DNA of 64,000 nt from Symbiodinium natans (GCA_905221605.1 CAJNDS010002176.1:35001-99000), one strand, 5' to 3'; positions 46,354 through 54,148 are shown, counted from the first letter of the stretch. Numbers and translations are program-made. The notes: generated by a model from the letters alone, not told the origin.

Positions 46354-46458
46354 CCTAAACCCTAAACCCTAAACCCTAAACCCTAAACCCTAAACCCTAT
46401 ACCCTATACCCTAAACCTTACACCCTAAACCCTAAACCCTATAAGTCCTAAACCCTAA
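46354..46458 (-). repeat. CCCTAAA-strand array
   Basis: Includes CCCTATA variants. Ends in CCCTAAG, the acceptor of the exon at 46460. Confidence 0.95.
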
Positions 46459-46459
46459 G

Positions 46460-46543
46460 CCCATGCTGAGGAGGACATCGAAAAGCTGGCCACCCTTGGG
46501 GGGCTGCGCACGCCGCCAGTCTGCCATGGAAAAGCCATGCCTG
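46460..46543 (+). CDS. candidate exon between repeat-derived splice sites
   Basis: Acceptor CCCTAAG; donor CTG|GTTTAGGG. Reads HAEEDIEKLATLGGLRTPPV, then CHGKAMP. 2 nt in, 1 out. Confidence 0.55.
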
Positions 46544-46650
46544 GTTTAGGGCTTCAGGGGTTTAGGGTTTAGGGTGATAGGCGCTCTTGGTTCTGCTAAG
46601 GCCTGGTCTAATCGGACCTCAGAAATTTCTTGTCGACGTTTTTTTCTGAG

Positions 46651-46705
46651 GCTTGATGATGTCAACACGTTCTACAACCACATCAACAAGTTCATGGAGG
46701 AGAAA
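46651..46705 (+). CDS. candidate exon, coiled-coil type
   Basis: Strong acceptor (CGTTTTTTTCTGAG), GA donor (GAGAAA|GAACGC). Reads LDDVNTFYNHINKFMEEK. 1 nt in, 0 out. A different frame is open downstream (ADIGLRQASRSMALQDL). Confidence 0.65.
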
Positions 46706-46920
46706 GAACGCCCTGCTGCACCTTGGATGCAAAAACGAAGCTGATATCGGTCTTCGGCAAGCTAGCCGGAGCATGGCTCTGCAAGATTTGGTGATTTCCC
46801 CTTATGTCATAGGCCCAGCCGGTTAGTGGTGAGGCTTGGGTTCCGAAGACCACAGACGCAGCCAATGGCAGAACCACACCACATCTCAAATTATCGTCTC
46901 CCACCTTCAAGCCCTAGTGT

Positions 46921-47030
46921 TCCCCCCTCCCCCCCCCCCCCTCCCCCCCCCTCTCCCTCCCTCCCCCCCCCCTCCCCCCCCCCCCTCCCCCCCCTACCTC
47001 CTCCCCCTCCCCCCCCCCCCCACCCCCTTT
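46921..47030 (-). repeat. C-rich tract with T interruptions
   Basis: CCCCCCT runs, the same composition as 42627-43000 on the other strand. Confidence 0.95.
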
Positions 47031-47085
47031 GACATCTGACGTTCGCTCTCGGAGTGCGGATCTCGCGGGCCTTCCTCCCTTTCAG

Positions 47086-47115
47086 GTTGAACTGCGCGCT
47101 GCGTCTACGCGTAAG
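47086..47115 (+). CDS. candidate micro-exon
   Basis: Excellent acceptor (CTTCCTCCCTTTCAG), consensus donor (CGTAAG|GTACGT). Reads VELRAASTRK, 10 codons, 0 in and 0 out. Confidence 0.57.
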
Positions 47116-47182
47116 GTACGTGTTCAAGAGCGCATAGCTTGCGGTCCGACCTTTGGGCAGCAGATGCGATAGCCCAGCCCAG

Positions 47183-47215
47183 CAGCTTGCAGCATGGGCC
47201 ACTCAAGCACTCATG
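47183..47215 (+). CDS. possible exon
   Basis: Acceptor GCCCAGCCCAG. Reads QLAAWATQALM. Confidence 0.4.
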
Positions 47216-47258
47216 AGATAATTTTACTTGCTTGCAGAGGCCATCATACAAACCCCTT

Positions 47259-47299
47259 TACACCCTAAACCCTAAGCCCTAGACTCTAAACCCTAAACC

Positions 47300-47380
<81 letters not shown>

Positions 47381-47410
47381 ACCCTAAACCCTAAACCCTA
47401 AACCCTAAAC
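47259..47410 (-). repeat. CCCTAAA/CCCTCAA-strand array
   Basis: About 13 CCCTCAA units in the middle, CCCTAAA at both ends. Confidence 0.95.
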
Positions 47411-47433
47411 CAACCTCACCGCGGCATATGAAG

Positions 47434-47477
47434 GGCCCCTGTGGGCCGAGGTCAATGACGTCGTCGAGAGTATGCAG
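47434..47477 (+). CDS. candidate exon
   Basis: Acceptor GGCATATGAAG, GC donor (ATGCAG|GCATCC). Reads PLWAEVNDVVESMQ. The same frame is open upstream (NLTAAYEG), so the start may be earlier. 0 out, in phase with 47644. Confidence 0.6.
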
Positions 47478-47643
47478 GCATCCACCAGCGGGGTGGGATG
47501 TAGGGAATAGAGGGCCGAGATGAGAAGCTCCAGGGTGCATGTTGACCATTGAACTGCAACAACGTACATGTATCATGTGTGCAGGAAAATTTTGCATACA
47601 AAGTATGCATGTAGACGCAAAATAGGCTCGGGTGTGTTCGCAG

Positions 47644-47712
47644 CGTGAAGACAAGGCGCGCCTCACCGTCCTCGTCAGTGCCCTGAACACAGCCACTGGC
47701 GCCTTGGGCGAG
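47644..47712 (+). CDS. candidate exon, helical
   Basis: Acceptor GGTGTGTTCGCAG, GC donor (GGCGAG|GCCGTC). 23 codons, 0 in and 0 out: REDKARLTVLVSALNTATGA, then LGE. Confidence 0.75.
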
Positions 47713-47870
47713 GCCGTCCTAGACCACCAATCAACCCTAAACCCTAGCATAGCAGAGTTTGGGTAAGGCTTGCAAGAGTTTCCAGCACAGACTTGACCCG
47801 GTGCGTCACTCCGAAGGCAGGTCTGGTGCCAGGTTGAATCTTTCGCTTCTGCCGCCCCTTATGGGGGGTT

Positions 47871-47970
47871 CCAGAATTAGGGGTACCTTATTGCGGTCCT
47901 TCATTGGACGAGAACCCTACGATTTGGGGGACTATATTAGGGGTCCCTTATTTTCGTCAACCCCCTTATA
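47871..47970. mobile_element. family D inverted-repeat element
   Basis: Left ATGGGGGGTTCCAGAATTAG, right TTATTTTCGTCAACCCCCTT, with inner inverted blocks GGGGTACCTTATT / AGGGGTCCCTTA. Confidence 0.65.
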
Positions 47971-48025
47971 CTTCGAGCTATTGGACATCGCGAAAAGCCC
48001 CCCCCCCCCCCCACCCCAAAACAAG

Positions 48026-48072
48026 ATCTCACCAGGCGACTGACAAACCCTGAAGCAGCACCGAAGATTCTG
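48026..48072 (+). CDS. candidate exon
   Basis: Long C tract then CAAAACAAG as acceptor, GT donor (ATTCTG|GTTTAT). Reads LTRRLTNPEAAPKIL. 2 nt in, 0 out. Confidence 0.6.
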
Positions 48073-48109
48073 GTTTATGGCCTCGAGTGAGACAGTCAAA
48101 GTCATGAAG

Positions 48110-48222
48110 CCTAAACCCTAAGCCCTAAACCCTAAACCCGAAACCCTAAACCCTAAACCCTAAACCCTAAACCCTAAACCCTAAACCCTAAACCCTAAAC
48201 CCTAAACCCTAAACCCTAAACC
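48110..48222 (-). repeat. CCCTAAA-strand array
   Basis: About 16 units. Confidence 0.96.
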
Positions 48223-48324
48223 AACCTTCCCGTACCATCCCCCACCCTAGCAGCATGCTGGGTTCAGGTCGGGGTTCTTTGCTTGAAAGATGCGATCTAC
48301 TGAGGCTCCCGGCCTTGAGATTGT

Positions 48325-48423
48325 TTAGGGTTTAGGGTTTAGGGTTTAGGGTTTAGGGTTTAGGGTTTGGGGTTTAGGGTTTAGGGTTTAGGGTTTAGGG
48401 TTCAGGGTTTAGGGTTTAGGGGT
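48325..48423 (+). repeat. TTTAGGG-strand array
   Basis: About 14 units. Confidence 0.96.
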
Positions 48424-48677
48424 TCGGTCCTGTGGGGCCTTTGTTCGGGCCTTTGGGGGTGTTTGGGGTTTAGGGTTACCCTCAAGAAGCCTCCCTCGAC
48501 ATAGCAACTTCTTTATCCACGCATGGCCTTTGTTCCAGGGGCTAGAATGTGCTTGAAATGAGCTAGCAAATGAAAGGAGAGAATTAGATTTTTAGGGGTT
48601 AGGGTTTAGGGTTGGGAGTCTAGGTTTTGAAACGGTTCGGGTCTTCGGGTTCTCGGAATGAGGGCTTGGATGCCCAG

Positions 48678-48707
48678 TTTGTTCAACATTGCGGCGAGTT
48701 GAAGCAG
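48678..48707 (+). CDS. candidate exon
   Basis: Acceptor GGATGCCCAG, GA donor (AAGCAG|GAGCCC). Reads FVQHCGELKQ, 0 in and 0 out. First of three phase-consistent exons leading into the leucine-rich segment. Confidence 0.57.
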
Positions 48708-48721
48708 GAGCCCTGCGTCCG

Positions 48722-48767
48722 TTAAGGATCTAAGAATCGGGGGATACGGGGCACTACTAAGAGCCAG
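48722..48767. mobile_element. family A element remnant
   Basis: Only the right end survives (CACTACTAAGAGCCAG). Its AG is the acceptor of the 11-nt exon that follows. Confidence 0.45.
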
Positions 48768-48778
48768 CAAGCGCCAAG
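48768..48778 (+). CDS. candidate 11-nt micro-exon
   Basis: CAAGCGCCAAG between the family A acceptor and a GT donor (AAG|GTGAAT). Adds QAP and a split Arg codon completed at 48821. Confidence 0.5.
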
Positions 48779-48820
48779 GTGAATCCCTACTTCCCTCCCT
48801 TCGCGCCTTTCCTTTTTTAG

Positions 48821-49062
48821 GAATGACGACTTACACTTAGGCCTGACAGGATTGAAGCACCTAACAGACGTGAACCTCCGAGCTTGCAGAGGTTTGCAGC
48901 GCCTCATCTCCTGCGATGCTCCCCCTTATACTAACAGCCTTACTAGGGATTACAGTACCCCCTATGATAAGCCTTTAAGGGAGTCTCATAGGATAGGGGA
49001 CCATCATCCCCATTAAGGAGCTGCTAGTAGAAGGGCGAACATCCCAACTCATCTCCTGTGAG
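48821..49062 (+). CDS. candidate leucine-rich-repeat exon interrupted by a family B element
   Basis: Excellent acceptor (CCTTTCCTTTTTTAG). Left part 48821-48913 reads LTGLKHLTDVNLRACRGLQR, then LIS: Leu spacing and the N-L-R-x-C turn match a Cys-containing leucine-rich repeat. The right part resumes after the element at 49048-49062 and gives LISCE before a GC donor. 1 nt in. LRRs are protein-binding scaffolds; the partner is unknown. Confidence 0.72.
48914..49047. mobile_element. family B element with 11-bp flanking direct repeat
   Basis: CTCATCTCCTG stands at 48903-48913 and 49048-49058. Ends CGATGCTCCCCCTTATACTA and GGGCGAACATCCCAA are inverted, with the usual AACAGCCTTACTAGGGATTA inner block. 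Confidence 0.85.
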
Positions 49063-49133
49063 GCAAGCATGCCGCCCCCCTCAGGTGCCTGAGGCGAGCC
49101 CTCGGTGCAATGACACCGGGCACGCCTGCACTA

Positions 49134-49282
49134 CTTGGGACCCCCTCTTTACCTACAGTTCTATATGGGTTATACCTCTGAACTAAGGGATTCTAAGGGT
49201 AACTACTAATTAGTTTTTTATATGGGTTATACCCATGAATGAAGGGCACTTGCTACTCAACTGTAGGTAAATCAAGTCCCAG
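49134..49282. mobile_element. family E inverted-repeat element
   Basis: Left TTGGGACCCCCTCTTTACCT and right AGGTAAATCAAGTCCCAG are inverted copies extending to ACAGTT/AACTGT. The core has two GGGTTATACC(T/C) blocks. Its final CCCAG is the acceptor of the exon at 49283. Confidence 0.6.
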
Positions 49283-49409
49283 GTGGGCACTCTTTGCCCA
49301 CGGCTCTTTGAAGTCTTTGCAGGGCTTTTTTGGGCATCTGGCGCTTAGGACTGTGCAGGCCGTAGTGTCTCGCAAAGCGGCCGCTCCCTCTGCAGCAGCA
49401 TGCTCCGAC
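49283..49409 (+). CDS. candidate exon, leucine-rich
   Basis: Acceptor supplied by family E; ends where the family D element starts. Reads WALFAHGSLKSLQGFFGHLA, then LRTVQAVVSRKAAAPS. SLKSLQGFFGHLALRTV is compatible with a further leucine-rich repeat. 1 nt in, 0 out, in phase with 49529. Confidence 0.57.
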
Positions 49410-49518
49410 ATGGGGGTTTACGATCGTAGGGGTACCTTATCGGGGTCCTTTTTTATAAGGGGACCCTATGATTTGGGAGCCTAGATTTAGGGTCCCTTCT
49501 TTTCGTAAATCCCCGCAT
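49410..49518. mobile_element. family D inverted-repeat element
   Basis: Left ATGGGGGTTTACGATCGTAG, right CTTTTCGTAAATCCCCGCAT. Inner GGGGTACCTTATCGGGG pairs with TAGGGTCCC. Confidence 0.68.
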
Positions 49519-49528
49519 TTCATGCCAG

Positions 49529-49610
49529 ACCATCGTTGATCAACTGATGTCGAGCTGCCACCAAGCCCGCCCTCGTCCCGCCCCCCTCATCCCCAACGCC
49601 AGACCTGCAG
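49529..49610 (+). CDS. candidate exon
   Basis: Acceptor CATTTCATGCCAG, GT donor (CTGCAG|GTTCCC). Reads TIVDQLMSSCHQARPRPAPL, then IPNARPA. 1 nt out, fitting 49813. Confidence 0.6.
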
Positions 49611-49615
49611 GTTCC

Positions 49616-49797
49616 CTAAACCCTAAACCCTAAACCCTAAACCCTAAACCCTAAACCCGAAACCCTAGGCCCTAAACCCTGAACCCTGAACCCTAAACCC
49701 TAAACCCTAAACCCTAAACCCTAAACCCTAAACCCTAAACCCTAAACCCTAAACCCTAAACCCTAAACCCTAAACCCTAAACCCTATCCCTAAACCT
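49616..49797 (-). repeat. CCCTAAA-strand array
   Basis: About 26 units, running up to 16 bp before the exon at 49813. Confidence 0.97.
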
Positions 49798-49812
49798 TAG
49801 TTCTTAGACCAG

Positions 49813-49904
49813 GAGGCTCGGGCATGATAAAGAAGCAAAAACCCAGTAGTCCGATGCTGCGGCCTCCGGGCGTTTCAACCTCTATGGCGGGTCAGAGTCT
49901 GTGA
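49813..49904 (+). CDS. candidate terminal exon
   Basis: Acceptor TTCTTAGACCAG. Reads GSGMIKKQKPSSPMLRPPGV, then STSMAGQSL and TGA (49902-49904). Phase fits 49610. Confidence 0.5.
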
Positions 49905-49991
49905 GAAGAAAGATGCATTGAGGTACAAATTCTGGGTCATTCTGGAGTCCTGATTCAGAAGTCCCGAGCCACCAGCCCAGCTTCTCTAGCT

Positions 49992-50088
49992 ACACCCTAA
50001 ACCCTAACCCTACACCCCACACCCTGCAACCTACACCCTAAACCCTAAACGCTAAACCCTAAACCCTAAACCCTAAGCCGCAAACCCT
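49992..50088 (-). repeat. CCCTAAA/CCCTACA-strand array
   Basis: Before the exon at 50093. Confidence 0.92.
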
Positions 50089-50092
50089 TGAG

Positions 50093-50252
50093 GTCCCAAA
50101 TGATACCCCGAAGAATCTGCGGAGGCTTTCCAAAGCTGAATAAAAGCCCCTTAGACTAACAGCTCCTCAATAGGCATAATAATTGGGGTACTACAATCCC
50201 TAAGAAGGACTGTTAGTACAGCGGGGTGAGCATCCCAAGCTGTACAATTGAA
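50093..50252 (+). CDS. candidate exon interrupted by a family B element
   Basis: Acceptor ACCCTTGAG. Left part 50093-50138 reads VPNDTPKNLRRLSKA. Removing the element with one AAGCTG copy continues VQL and ends exactly at a consensus donor (TTGAA|GTAAGT, 50253). NLRRLSKAVQL again looks leucine-rich. Confidence 0.7.
50139..50236. mobile_element. family B element with 6-bp flanking direct repeat
   Basis: AAGCTG at 50133-50138 and 50237-50242. Inner blocks ACTAACAGCTCCTCAATAGG and AAGGACTGTTAGT are inverted. Right end GTGAGCATCCC. Confidence 0.8.
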
Positions 50253-50585
50253 GTAAGTCCCACATGATACCCCCCAAATCTCGATCTATCAATGACACAC
50301 CAAGTGCACGACGATGTACGCCGATGCACCGACATGAGTCTGCAGCCTTTGGGATTTTAGATGTTGAGGCTCAGAAGCTTTCCGCACCTGAATCCTGAGC
50401 AGTGCCAGCCTGGATAGCATCGAGTAGTTCCTCCACCCAACCCGGATGCCAGAACCCTGTGCAACACAGCACCCCAAACACCCACTCTTAGTACAGTGGG
50501 TTTTCCGCACCGGTTTCCTGACTTGAAGGCACGTCGAATGCTCCCCCCCCAGAAGTTGGCACAGACCTGCATTGGCATGCAAAAG

Positions 50586-50830
50586 ACGTGGAGGTGGGAC
50601 GGATCAAGGTCCTCAATCATCTCTCAGGATATCCGGAATTAGACGGTCGAGCCGTGCATTCGTACCCAAGTCTGTCCCAGCGCCCTCCTGGCACTGTCAT
50701 CCTCGACCTCGCTTCTCCAAATCCCCAAGCCGAACAGACTATTTCGAGCCGAATTCAAGCCCACATCTCCCTCTCTAGGGGCCCTAGACGTGCTTTTTGT
50801 GAGCTTTCTTTCTGTCATGGTCAGTTTTAA
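50586..50830 (+). CDS. candidate exon, long open frame
   Basis: Acceptor GGCATGCAAAAG. 81 codons open to TAA: VEVGRIKVLNHLSGYPELDG, then RAVHSYPSLSQRPPGTVIL. The donor is not resolved; it is probably shorter than drawn. Confidence 0.5.
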
Positions 50831-50911
50831 CGACGAACATATTCATTTCCCACCCTTGGTGTGGGGTTGTTGGAGTTTAAGTCAACCCTTCTCCTCGCCT
50901 CCTGCCCACAG

Positions 50912-50972
50912 AGAGTCCCGCAAGAAGAAGCCTGCGGCGGGTATCCGCAACTACCTCCCACATCGGATAGCT
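50912..50972 (+). CDS. candidate exon
   Basis: Excellent acceptor (CTCGCCTCCTGCCCACAG), consensus donor (ATAGCT|GTAAGG). Reads ESRKKKPAAGIRNYLPHRIA, basic. 1 nt in, 0 out. Confidence 0.66.
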
Positions 50973-51071
50973 GTAAGGGTGGGGGTGATGGAAGCTTCAT
51001 TATTTTGTTACTACCTATTCTTTTTCAACAAACGCCTCCCCCGCTCCAGCGGGGGGTCGGCGGATATGAAC

Positions 51072-51165
51072 TGGGATGTTCCCCCTTATACAGTCCTTAA
51101 AGGATTATAATAGGGAGTGCGAGAATCTGACTTAAGGACTGTTAGTACTAGGGGGAACATCCCAA
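51072..51165. mobile_element. family B element
   Basis: Ends TGGGATGTTCCCCCTTATAC and CTAGGGGGAACATCCCA are near-perfect inverted copies, the best-preserved pair in the window. No exact target duplication. Confidence 0.75.
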
Positions 51166-51217
51166 TTCACCCTAAACCCTAAACCCTAAACCCTGAACCC
51201 TAAACCCTAAACCTCAC

Positions 51218-51601
51218 ATGAACTTCTTCTTGCCTTTTGGCAGCTTCTTGCGTGCTGCATCGTGGTTTCATCGCGTTGGGGAAGCGAAGGCGTGGCCTCT
51301 TTGCTTGGCTGCTGTGGAAATCCCAGCAGCAGAAAACCGGGTCTTGCGCAGAAGGGGCCCCGGGGTTGGTTCTCAGAAGGCTCAGAAGTTCATGTTCGTG
51401 TTATACTGTGGTGACTACGGCTCGGTGTCAACTTTAAACTCCGGCTTCATACTCAGAAGGATGCTGTTGCTACCATCTTCGCCCACGCTTAGGGTGTTTG
51501 TGTCCAGTATAAGTCTTGGCCGGTGCAGATCAGGAAGGGTAGCTGTGCAACCGTCCAACAAGGAGCCTGTCCCGGAGTCGTGCCACTGCGCCGCTGTCTA
51601 A
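51218..51601 (+). CDS. possible long exon
   Basis: 128 codons open from an ATG. Contains GSQKAQKFMFVLYCGDYGSV, then STLNSGFILRRM. An internal strong acceptor (TTGCCTTTTGGCAG, 51242) suggests an exon that starts there; all three frames are open for the first 130 bp. Confidence 0.42.
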   Translation: MNFFLPFGSFLRAASWFHRVGEAKAWPLCLAAVEIPAAENRVLRRRGPGVGSQKAQKFMFVLYCGDYGSVSTLNSGFILRRMLLLPSSPTLRVFVSSISLGRCRSGRVAVQPSNKEPVPESCHCAAV

Positions 51602-51717
51602 TTCGACCTGGCCATCAACAACTGGTAGCCCATGCGTGCTAGCAAGCGGGAGTTTGCGGTTTGGGCTTAGGGGTCCTCCCAGGACCCGACAGCAACGGCG
51701 TGTGATTCCACTTCCAG

Positions 51718-51797
51718 GGCCTACATGGATATCCCCAAACTCCGCGCCACGGACTTCCCGAGCCCTGACCCGAAAGCAACAAAAAGGCGGCTCCACG
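51718..51797 (+). CDS. candidate exon
   Basis: Acceptor GATTCCACTTCCAG, GT donor (CTCCACG|GTCAGA). Reads AYMDIPKLRATDFPSPDPKA, then TKRRLH. 1 nt in, 1 out. Confidence 0.65.
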
Positions 51798-51828
51798 GTC
51801 AGAGTTGGGGCTTTCGAATCCTCTCAAG

Positions 51829-51887
51829 AAGCCGGTTATGGGCCGGTTTGGGGGCAGGGTTGGGGACGGCTTCAAGGGCATAATTAA
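51829..51887 (+). CDS. possible exon
   Basis: Acceptor AATCCTCTCAAG, GT donor (ATTAA|GTGCGT). Reads KPVMGRFGGRVGDGFKGII. It is only 31 bp from the previous exon. Confidence 0.38.
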
Positions 51888-52077
51888 GTGCGTGGGTTTG
51901 CATATGTTTTCGGTCATCAACTTACCATTGCCAGTGCCACAACCTTGTCTCTCAACATTCAGCTCCAGATGCAAGGGCGTGTTTCACATTGGTGGCCCTT
52001 GATTCCTTGATTCCCTTGAAGTGGCGCAAATGCGACCACTTTGAAGACCGTTGGGGTATGTGGTTGTGCATGGGCAG

Positions 52078-52216
52078 CCTCTTGGCTCATGGAGGATATT
52101 GAACCTTCCATATTCATATTGCGCAGCCAAGCAAGGTGGGCAGCAGAAATCTCACAGGCCCGGAGTGGAGTGAAGCGGATGCGAGCTGTTCGCTCCGTAG
52201 GACAGCATTTTGCCAG
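52078..52216 (+). CDS. candidate exon, helical
   Basis: Acceptor TTGTGCATGGGCAG, consensus donor (TGCCAG|GTGAGA). 45 codons: SWLMEDIEPSIFILRSQARW, then AAEISQARSGVKRMRAVRSV. 2 nt in, 2 out. Confidence 0.75.
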
Positions 52217-52292
52217 GTGAGACTGGCGAACTCTGAACAAGCAGGGCATGCCGTCGTTCACAGTGGGGATAATTCTTAGTTTTGAGGTACTA

Positions 52293-52320
52293 TAATTTTA
52301 ACGCTACGCGACCCGCCTCG
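52293..52320. repeat. 28-bp motif shared with 42403-42430
   Basis: Second copy of the motif ending ACGCTACGCGACCCGCCTCG, here inside the intron after 52216. Confidence 0.8.
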
Positions 52321-52425
52321 TGGGGGGGGTGGGGTGGTTGGGGGGGCGGGGCAGAAACGAGGGGTGGCAAGGGGGGCCTGCTAGGCGGGGCTTCAACTGC
52401 CCCCTGACCAACCGTCCGCTTTCAG

Positions 52426-52585
52426 ATTGTGGTCGCCCACGCGGGGGGTACCCTTTCCAGGCAAAAAAAGGGGCCTGTGGCTTTGGGGGAGGATTTGGAG
52501 GGAGGTGCCTGTTCTGACAACCTATACACCTTCGGCCCGAGGTCTCGGCGGATTCCTCAGAATCCTCAGAAGCAAGAAAAATTAG
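52426..52585 (+). CDS. candidate exon, possibly terminal
   Basis: Acceptor CGTCCGCTTTCAG. With the 2 nt left by 52216 it reads LWSPTRGVPFPGKKRGLWLW, then GRIWREVPVLTTYTPSARG, to TAG (52583-52585). A competing frame (IVVAHAGGTLSRQKKG) stays open to 52701. Confidence 0.52.
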
Positions 52586-52683
52586 ATTTTTGCTGGGGTT
52601 CCAAGTTCAGAAAAGGCAGAAAGCAGGCGTGCCCGTTCTCAGGTTCCTTTTACTATCGTTTGAGTGTGCGGGCATCTGTGGGC

Positions 52684-52757
52684 TCAAACCCTAACCCCTA
52701 AACCCCAAACCCAAAGCCCTGAACCCCAAGCCCTAAACCCAAAACCTTAAACCCTAC
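52684..52757 (-). repeat. CCCTAAA/CCCCAAA-strand array, degenerate
   Basis: Before the exon at 52775. Confidence 0.85.
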
Positions 52758-52774
52758 CCGGTGACACCACGCAG

Positions 52775-52840
52775 GTGCCTACCCTGCTCGCTGCGGAGAG
52801 ACTTGCCAGGACGGCCCTACCTCTGCTGCCCAATGCTAAG
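52775..52840 (+). CDS. candidate exon, helical
   Basis: Acceptor GACACCACGCAG, GT donor (GCTAAG|GTTCCC). 22 codons, 0 in and 0 out: VPTLLAAERLARTALPLLPN, then AK. Confidence 0.7.
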
Positions 52841-52860
52841 GTTCCCGAATGCTCCCCTAA

Positions 52861-52960
52861 GCTTTGTAGGGAATGGGAATAAGGTACCGTACGAGAACCC
52901 CTTGCCAGGGTAGATAGGGGACATATGGTACCTTATTCCCCCATTCCCTACTAACCAACA
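52861..52960. mobile_element. family A element
   Basis: GCTTTGTAGGGAATGGGAAT at the left, ATTCCCTACTAACCAACAG at the right. The inner GGTACCGTACGAG / ATATGGTACC blocks also pair. Confidence 0.55.
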
Positions 52961-52965
52961 GTAAG

Positions 52966-52974
52966 AAGGTTCAG
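52966..52974 (+). CDS. possible 9-nt micro-exon
   Basis: AAGGTTCAG between an AG (ACAGTAAG) and a consensus donor (CAG|GTACGT). Reads KVQ in phase with 52840. Confidence 0.33.
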
Positions 52975-52981
52975 GTACGTA

Positions 52982-53052
52982 AGCCCTAAACCCTAAACCC
53001 TAAACCCTAAACCCTAAACCCTAAACCCTAAACCCTAAACCCTAAACCCTTA
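52982..53052 (-). repeat. CCCTAAA-strand array
   Basis: Ten units, ending in CCCTTAAG, the acceptor of the exon at 53055. Confidence 0.96.
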
Positions 53053-53054
53053 AG

Positions 53055-53150
53055 AACCCGGCCGGCCTATAACATGCTTTCTGCGACTTGGGACCTCAGC
53101 CGAGCCTCAGCCATCAACAGCCGACAGCAACAAGCAACCACAGAACACAG
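53055..53150 (+). CDS. candidate exon
   Basis: The acceptor is the last repeat unit (CCCTTAAG). Reads TRPAYNMLSATWDLSRASAI, then NSRQQQATTEHR. The donor is not resolved; another CCCTAAA array follows at once. Confidence 0.55.
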
Positions 53151-53290
53151 AACCCTAAACCCTAAACCCTAAACCCTAAACCCTAAACCCTAAACCCTAA
53201 ACCCTAAACCCTAAACCCTCAACCCTAAACCCTAAACCCTAAACCCTAAACCCTCAACCCTCAACCATCCTCACCTTAAACTCTAAACCC
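53151..53290 (-). repeat. CCCTAAA-strand array
   Basis: About 18 units with CCCTCAA variants, before the exon at 53305. Confidence 0.96.
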
Positions 53291-53304
53291 GACACCTCCA
53301 AAAG

Positions 53305-53348
53305 TCGTCGAAGCCTTTGCCGAAAGGAGCCCCTCGAGTCGATGCCAG
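53305..53348 (+). CDS. candidate exon
   Basis: Acceptor CACCTCCAAAAG, GT donor (GCCAG|GTGTGT). Reads VEAFAERSPSSRCQ. 2 nt in, 0 out. Confidence 0.6.
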
Positions 53349-53639
53349 GTGTGTCGCTGCTCAAGAGGTGGGAGTCGGGACCCACGGTCTCTTGAACTCC
53401 TCTCCTTGTTGGGCTCCACATGGGTGGTTGTCCAAACTATGGCCCCTTTTTGGATCCCTATGTTTAGACGGCAACTTATTTTTTGGGGTACCCCAATTTT
53501 AAAAGGGATCATCATTTCGACAACCGCCCATCTGGGGTCAGGCCTGCCAGCGTGATGGCCCAAGATAGCAGTAACTTATGCTCTCACCTTCCCCTGCAAG
53601 GGACCCCTCCGGCCGAAGCAAAAAAAGGCTCTTGTATCA

Positions 53640-53695
53640 TGGGTTCTTGGTGAGTGCATATAGGGTTCCCCTTTGAGTGTCTGGGTTGGGTCAGA
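53640..53695. mobile_element. family C remnant
   Basis: GGGTTCTTGGTGAGTGCATA, then TTGAGTGTCTGGG, diverged versions of the family C direct repeats. Confidence 0.4.
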
Positions 53696-53740
53696 AGCCC
53701 TACCTAAGATTCTGTGATAGCCGTCAGCCCTACTCTTCAG

Positions 53741-54028
53741 ACTGCTGCGATGGACTCGCGGACCGAAGAGTGCGGAAGACAATCTCCTGGGGACCGCCTT
53801 TTTTTTGAGGAGATTTGGAAGCTGTTGCTGCGAAGATTGCCCCGACCCAAGCGCACGACCCCTGCCCACTCTTCCCCCGCTTTTCGAGCCCCGAAGCTCC
53901 CAGAACTTGGACCGCATGCCAGGGTCACTCTGTGTGCTCCCCTCTATGCCGCTGCAGTGCAGGCTTCGGGGAACTTGCCTCGAGTTGAGGGAAAGCCGGG
54001 GGAATGCAAGTCGTTTCTGGGCGCTTGA
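53741..54028 (+). CDS. candidate long exon, possibly terminal
   Basis: Excellent acceptor (CAGCCCTACTCTTCAG). 95 codons open to TGA (54026-54028): TAAMDSRTEECGRQSPGDRL, then FFEEIWKLLLRRLPRPK. In phase with 53348. An alternative short exon (AVAAKIAPTQA) begins at 53822. Confidence 0.5.
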   Translation, partial: TAAMDSRTEECGRQSPGDRLFFEEIWKLLLRRLPRPKRTTPAHSSPAFRAPKLPELGPHARVTLCAPLYAAAVQASGNLPRVEGKPGECKSFLGA

Positions 54029-54076
54029 CCTGTGAGGGCAGGCGCAGGAGTCTGGCGAAGTTTCTGTAGGTTGCAG

Positions 54077-54148
54077 AAGGCAGACGGCTGGAATCCTCGA
54101 GTCATTCAAAGTGGAGGTGCCCCTAACATGTCTCAGAGCTCCTGGAAG
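54077..54148 (+). CDS. candidate exon
   Basis: Acceptor TCTGTAGGTTGCAG, GT donor (TGGAAG|GTGAAC). 24 codons, 0 in and 0 out: KADGWNPRVIQSGGAPNMSQ, then SSWK. A second frame (RQTAGILESFKVEVP) is open. Confidence 0.58.
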
